Shown: positions 4,721 through 6,607 of the stretch, piece by piece
How the letters are laid out: every line of letters begins with the position of its first letter
Position numbering within the stretch: position 1 is the first letter of the stretch
Assembly (NCBI GenBank): GCA_023228285.1
Contig: JALOBM010000060.1
Location: 1 to 6,607, forward strand
DNA: 6,607 bases
Source: Candidatus Cloacimonadota bacterium
GTDB lineage: Bacteria; Cloacimonadota; Cloacimonadia; Cloacimonadales; Cloacimonadaceae
Direction: 5' to 3'
Notes under the pieces: generated by a model
Database searches by the model: none
Seen by the model: the letters and a program-made list of their open reading frames with translations, nothing else
What the model was told of the DNA's origin: nothing
Translations under genes and position numbers: made by a program

Positions 4721-6145
4721 ATGATACAAGCATTGCAAGATCAATCAGATCAAGAGCAGAATTCTACTGATACTCCATTTGGCCCGAACACAGAAGCTGG
4801 AATTATATCTCTACTTCTTGATTTCCCTGAGTTGTATATTCCGACAGCTAAGTTTATGTCAGCAGATCTGTTTTCCAGGCCAGAAGTAAAATTTGTAATC
4901 GCTGCGCTAAAACAAGATTACGATAAATTTGGAGTCTTGCCAACACGATCATTGCTACACGATCGTCTAGCGAAACAACTAACTGTTGAAGATCCGTACG
5001 AAGAGATATTGGCCATTGTCGATAAACCATCAGATCCAAGAGAAACCCCGATATTGCGACGTGATCTACATGAGTGGATAGAGCATAAGATATATTCACA
5101 GTTATATTCAGATGAAGCAATAGCGGCGCACCAGCGTAAGGATCACGATTTCTTGCGTAAGATAGTAGAATCAGCGACTACTATAGGTACTGTCGGCAGA
5201 CAGGGATTTTGGTTCTTTGACCAGCTTGATGAACTATTTGCCGATACGGCTGTCGAGCACATCAGCACTGGTTTTCCGAGTTTAGACGAGAAGCTAAACG
5301 AGGGTGGTCCATCGCCAGGAGAAGTATTAATATTTCTTGCACCAACTGGTGTAGGAAAGACTTTAACATTAGTTAATGTAGCACATGCCGCAATGACAGC
5401 CGGGCACGATGTACTATTCATAACATTCGAATTATCTGCATATAAAACGGCAATACGGTTGATGAGTCGTATGTCGATGACACCAACAAGAAACTTTATT
5501 CGTGCCAATATTAATTCATTGCCGGAAGAAGAACAGCAAAGCATTCGCGATACACAATCTAAAGTACGCGGTATCATCCAGACAGAATCTAACAAGTCTT
5601 GTGGTAAGATAGTAATTTATGATTTGCCACCGGATGAGCATAGTGTTGATGATGTATACGGCATCATTGAAACTATTCGTAAGACAAGAGGATGGACTCC
5701 AAAAGTAATCGTACTTGATTATCTTGAATTAATGCAGAGTAGACGGAGCTATAATAATAGTGAGGGAGATTACACAAGACAAAAAAGTACGGCAACAGAA
5801 ATTCGAGGATTAGCACGAAATGTTAACGCCTTGGTATATACAGCAACACAGACTAATCGTAGCGGTGTGAAAAATGGCGCAGCAAATAATGCGAACCCAA
5901 ACGCAGTAGCAGCGCAAGCACACATAGATCTAGACAAAGCAGCAGAAAGTTTTGGCAAAGCAATGCCTGTCGATTATGTTGTTAGTCTAAATCAAACAGA
6001 AGAAGAATACAGAAGAGGCGAAATAGACAAGGATGCTGGATCTGCAATTCGCCTCTGGATAGCGAAAAATAGAAATGGTCCAAAATTCATTTCTATATCA
6101 ACTGACGTATTTTATGACCGCATGTTGATTTCAGAAGTTAAATGA
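4721..6145 (+). CDS. DnaB-type replicative DNA helicase
   Basis: Hexameric superfamily-4 helicase expected to unwind the replication fork. The 474 residues contain a DnaB-like N-terminal domain (about 20-150, with TEAGIISLLLDFPEL at 24-38) and a RecA-fold motor domain from about 180. Visible motor motifs: Walker A APTGVGKT (207-214), FELS (236-239) followed by the helix leading into the core, Walker B VIVLDY (329-334), the ATQTNR motif (375-380, equivalent to SQLNR in DnaB), and KNRNGP (449-454), which contains the arginine finger. Between the last two, an alanine/asparagine-rich loop (383-400) is somewhat longer than in E. coli DnaB. ATG 4721 is the first ATG after an in-frame stop at 4712 and has no visible Shine-Dalgarno site. 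It follows a hairpin-bearing 64-base gap and is 22 bases upstream of the co-chaperonin gene. Primase and loader are not in this window. Confidence 0.95.
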   Translation: MIQALQDQSDQEQNSTDTPFGPNTEAGIISLLLDFPELYIPTAKFMSADLFSRPEVKFVIAALKQDYDKFGVLPTRSLLHDRLAKQLTVEDPYEEILAIVDKPSDPRETPILRRDLHEWIEHKIYSQLYSDEAIAAHQRKDHDFLRKIVESATTIGTVGRQGFWFFDQLDELFADTAVEHISTGFPSLDEKLNEGGPSPGEVLIFLAPTGVGKTLTLVNVAHAAMTAGHDVLFITFELSAYKTAIRLMSRMSMTPTRNFIRANINSLPEEEQQSIRDTQSKVRGIIQTESNKSCGKIVIYDLPPDEHSVDDVYGIIETIRKTRGWTPKVIVLDYLELMQSRRSYNNSEGDYTRQKSTATEIRGLARNVNALVYTATQTNRSGVKNGAANNANPNAVAAQAHIDLDKAAESFGKAMPVDYVVSLNQTEEEYRRGEIDKDAGSAIRLWIAKNRNGPKFISISTDVFYDRMLISEVK

Positions 6146-6167
6146 TACTAAAGACAAAAGGATAATC

Positions 6168-6566
6168 ATGACACCAGAAGAAGAAGCTTTGTTGAGCAGA
6201 TCATTCACCACCACTATTGAAACAGTGCAGATGGGGAAAAAAGGCTATACGATTACACCAATAATTGTTGGCGGTGATTATGTAGCAATAGCACCGATCG
6301 CTACACAGAAAGCGAACAGCATCATCACACTCGATACCGAATCAACAATCGGTATTGTTATTGGTCTTGGGCCACTCGTTGATGAAAAGATAAGTTCAGT
6401 CTTCCCAATTGGCAGCGCTGTTAAATTCGCACCAAAACCAGTCATCTGCGATCTTAGTGGTGTCTATGAAGCGTATGGCAAAACCCAGGTGCTGCTGATG
6501 CGTTTTAACAATATACTTGCAAAGCTACAAGGTGTGCAGGTATGTGTAAGCGAAGCAGTTAAATAA
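6168..6566 (+). CDS. GroES-like co-chaperonin
   Basis: Probable lid protein that caps a GroEL chaperonin during folding. Residues 37-120 follow the GroES pattern: a first strand DYVAIAPI (37-44), a mobile-loop region ending in a hydrophobic SIITL (51-55) that corresponds to the GroEL-binding IVL of GroES, a strand GIVIGLGP (62-69), then FPIGSAVKFAP (79-89) matching KVGDIVIF, and a closing strand/helix VLLMRFNNILAKL (108-120) matching VLIMSESDILAIVE. At 132 residues it is longer than bacterial GroES (about 97), with a 36-residue N-terminal extension and a short tail. No GroEL is encoded here, so it would use the host's, as T4 gp31 does. ATG 6168 follows AAAAGGA (6156-6162) with 5-base spacing. 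Identification rests on the pattern of strands, not strong identity. Confidence 0.75.
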   Translation: MTPEEEALLSRSFTTTIETVQMGKKGYTITPIIVGGDYVAIAPIATQKANSIITLDTESTIGIVIGLGPLVDEKISSVFPIGSAVKFAPKPVICDLSGVYEAYGKTQVLLMRFNNILAKLQGVQVCVSEAVK

Positions 6567-6581
6567 TAGAATCGAATCACA

Positions 6582-6607
6582 ATGCCACGATACAATTATA
6601 CATGTAA
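6582..6607 (+). CDS. Start of a possible FmdB-type zinc-ribbon protein, partial at right edge
   Basis: From ATG 6582 the frame reads MPRYNYTC and is open to the window end. Small FmdB-family zinc-ribbon proteins typically begin MPxYxYxC followed by xxCG, and this short start fits that pattern. It lies 15 bases after the stop of the co-chaperonin gene on the same strand. No clear Shine-Dalgarno site is visible. Only eight codons are available, so this is a pattern-based guess. Confidence 0.5.

Noticed and set aside
5143..5595. Minus-strand open frame of 150 codons inside the helicase gene
   Set aside because: It covers the Walker A region of the helicase on the other strand, and its serine/cysteine-rich translation is typical of an antisense shadow.

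Overview
The window looks like part of the genome of a tailed bacteriophage or phage-like element, moderately AT-rich and tightly packed. Evidence for this: many small genes of no recognised family, genes that overlap or abut by a few bases, frequent strand switches, and a mix of a RecA recombinase, a DnaB-type replicative helicase, a family-4-like uracil-DNA glycosylase and a lone GroES-like co-chaperonin. The bacterial host cannot be named from the sequence. There is no rRNA, tRNA, insertion sequence or CRISPR array that I can see, and no gene-free stretch longer than about 70 bases.

Layout. The left third (1-2910) switches strand repeatedly: a partial minus-strand cysteine-pair protein (1-226), a plus-strand uracil-DNA glycosylase relative (263-976), a minus-strand possible winged-helix protein (963-1364), a plus-strand protein with an N-terminal cysteine/histidine knuckle and a C-terminal DnaJ-type zinc finger (1435-2190), and a translationally coupled minus-strand pair of unknown proteins (2873 down to 2185). 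Convergent genes overlap at their 3' ends (963-976 and 2185-2190). Divergent pairs are separated by 36-70 bases, which must hold any promoters.

From 2911 to the right edge every gene is on the plus strand and forms a DNA-metabolism block: a small beta-rich protein (2911-3225) overlapping recA (3200-4339), a second small beta-rich protein starting inside the recA stop codon (4336-4656), then, after a 64-base gap that carries a two-part inverted repeat, the replicative helicase (4721-6145), the GroES-like protein (6168-6566), and the start of what may be an FmdB-type zinc-ribbon protein (from 6582).

How the parts may fit together (inference): helicase, RecA and glycosylase would serve replication, recombination and base-excision repair of the phage genome. 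The GroES-like protein would work with the host GroEL, since no GroEL is encoded here. The two small proteins flanking and coupled to recA are candidates for RecA accessory factors, but nothing in their sequences proves this. I did not find a clearly new defence or mobile system. The most interesting leads are the recA sandwich, the structured element at 4647-4689, and the zinc-finger protein without a J-domain.
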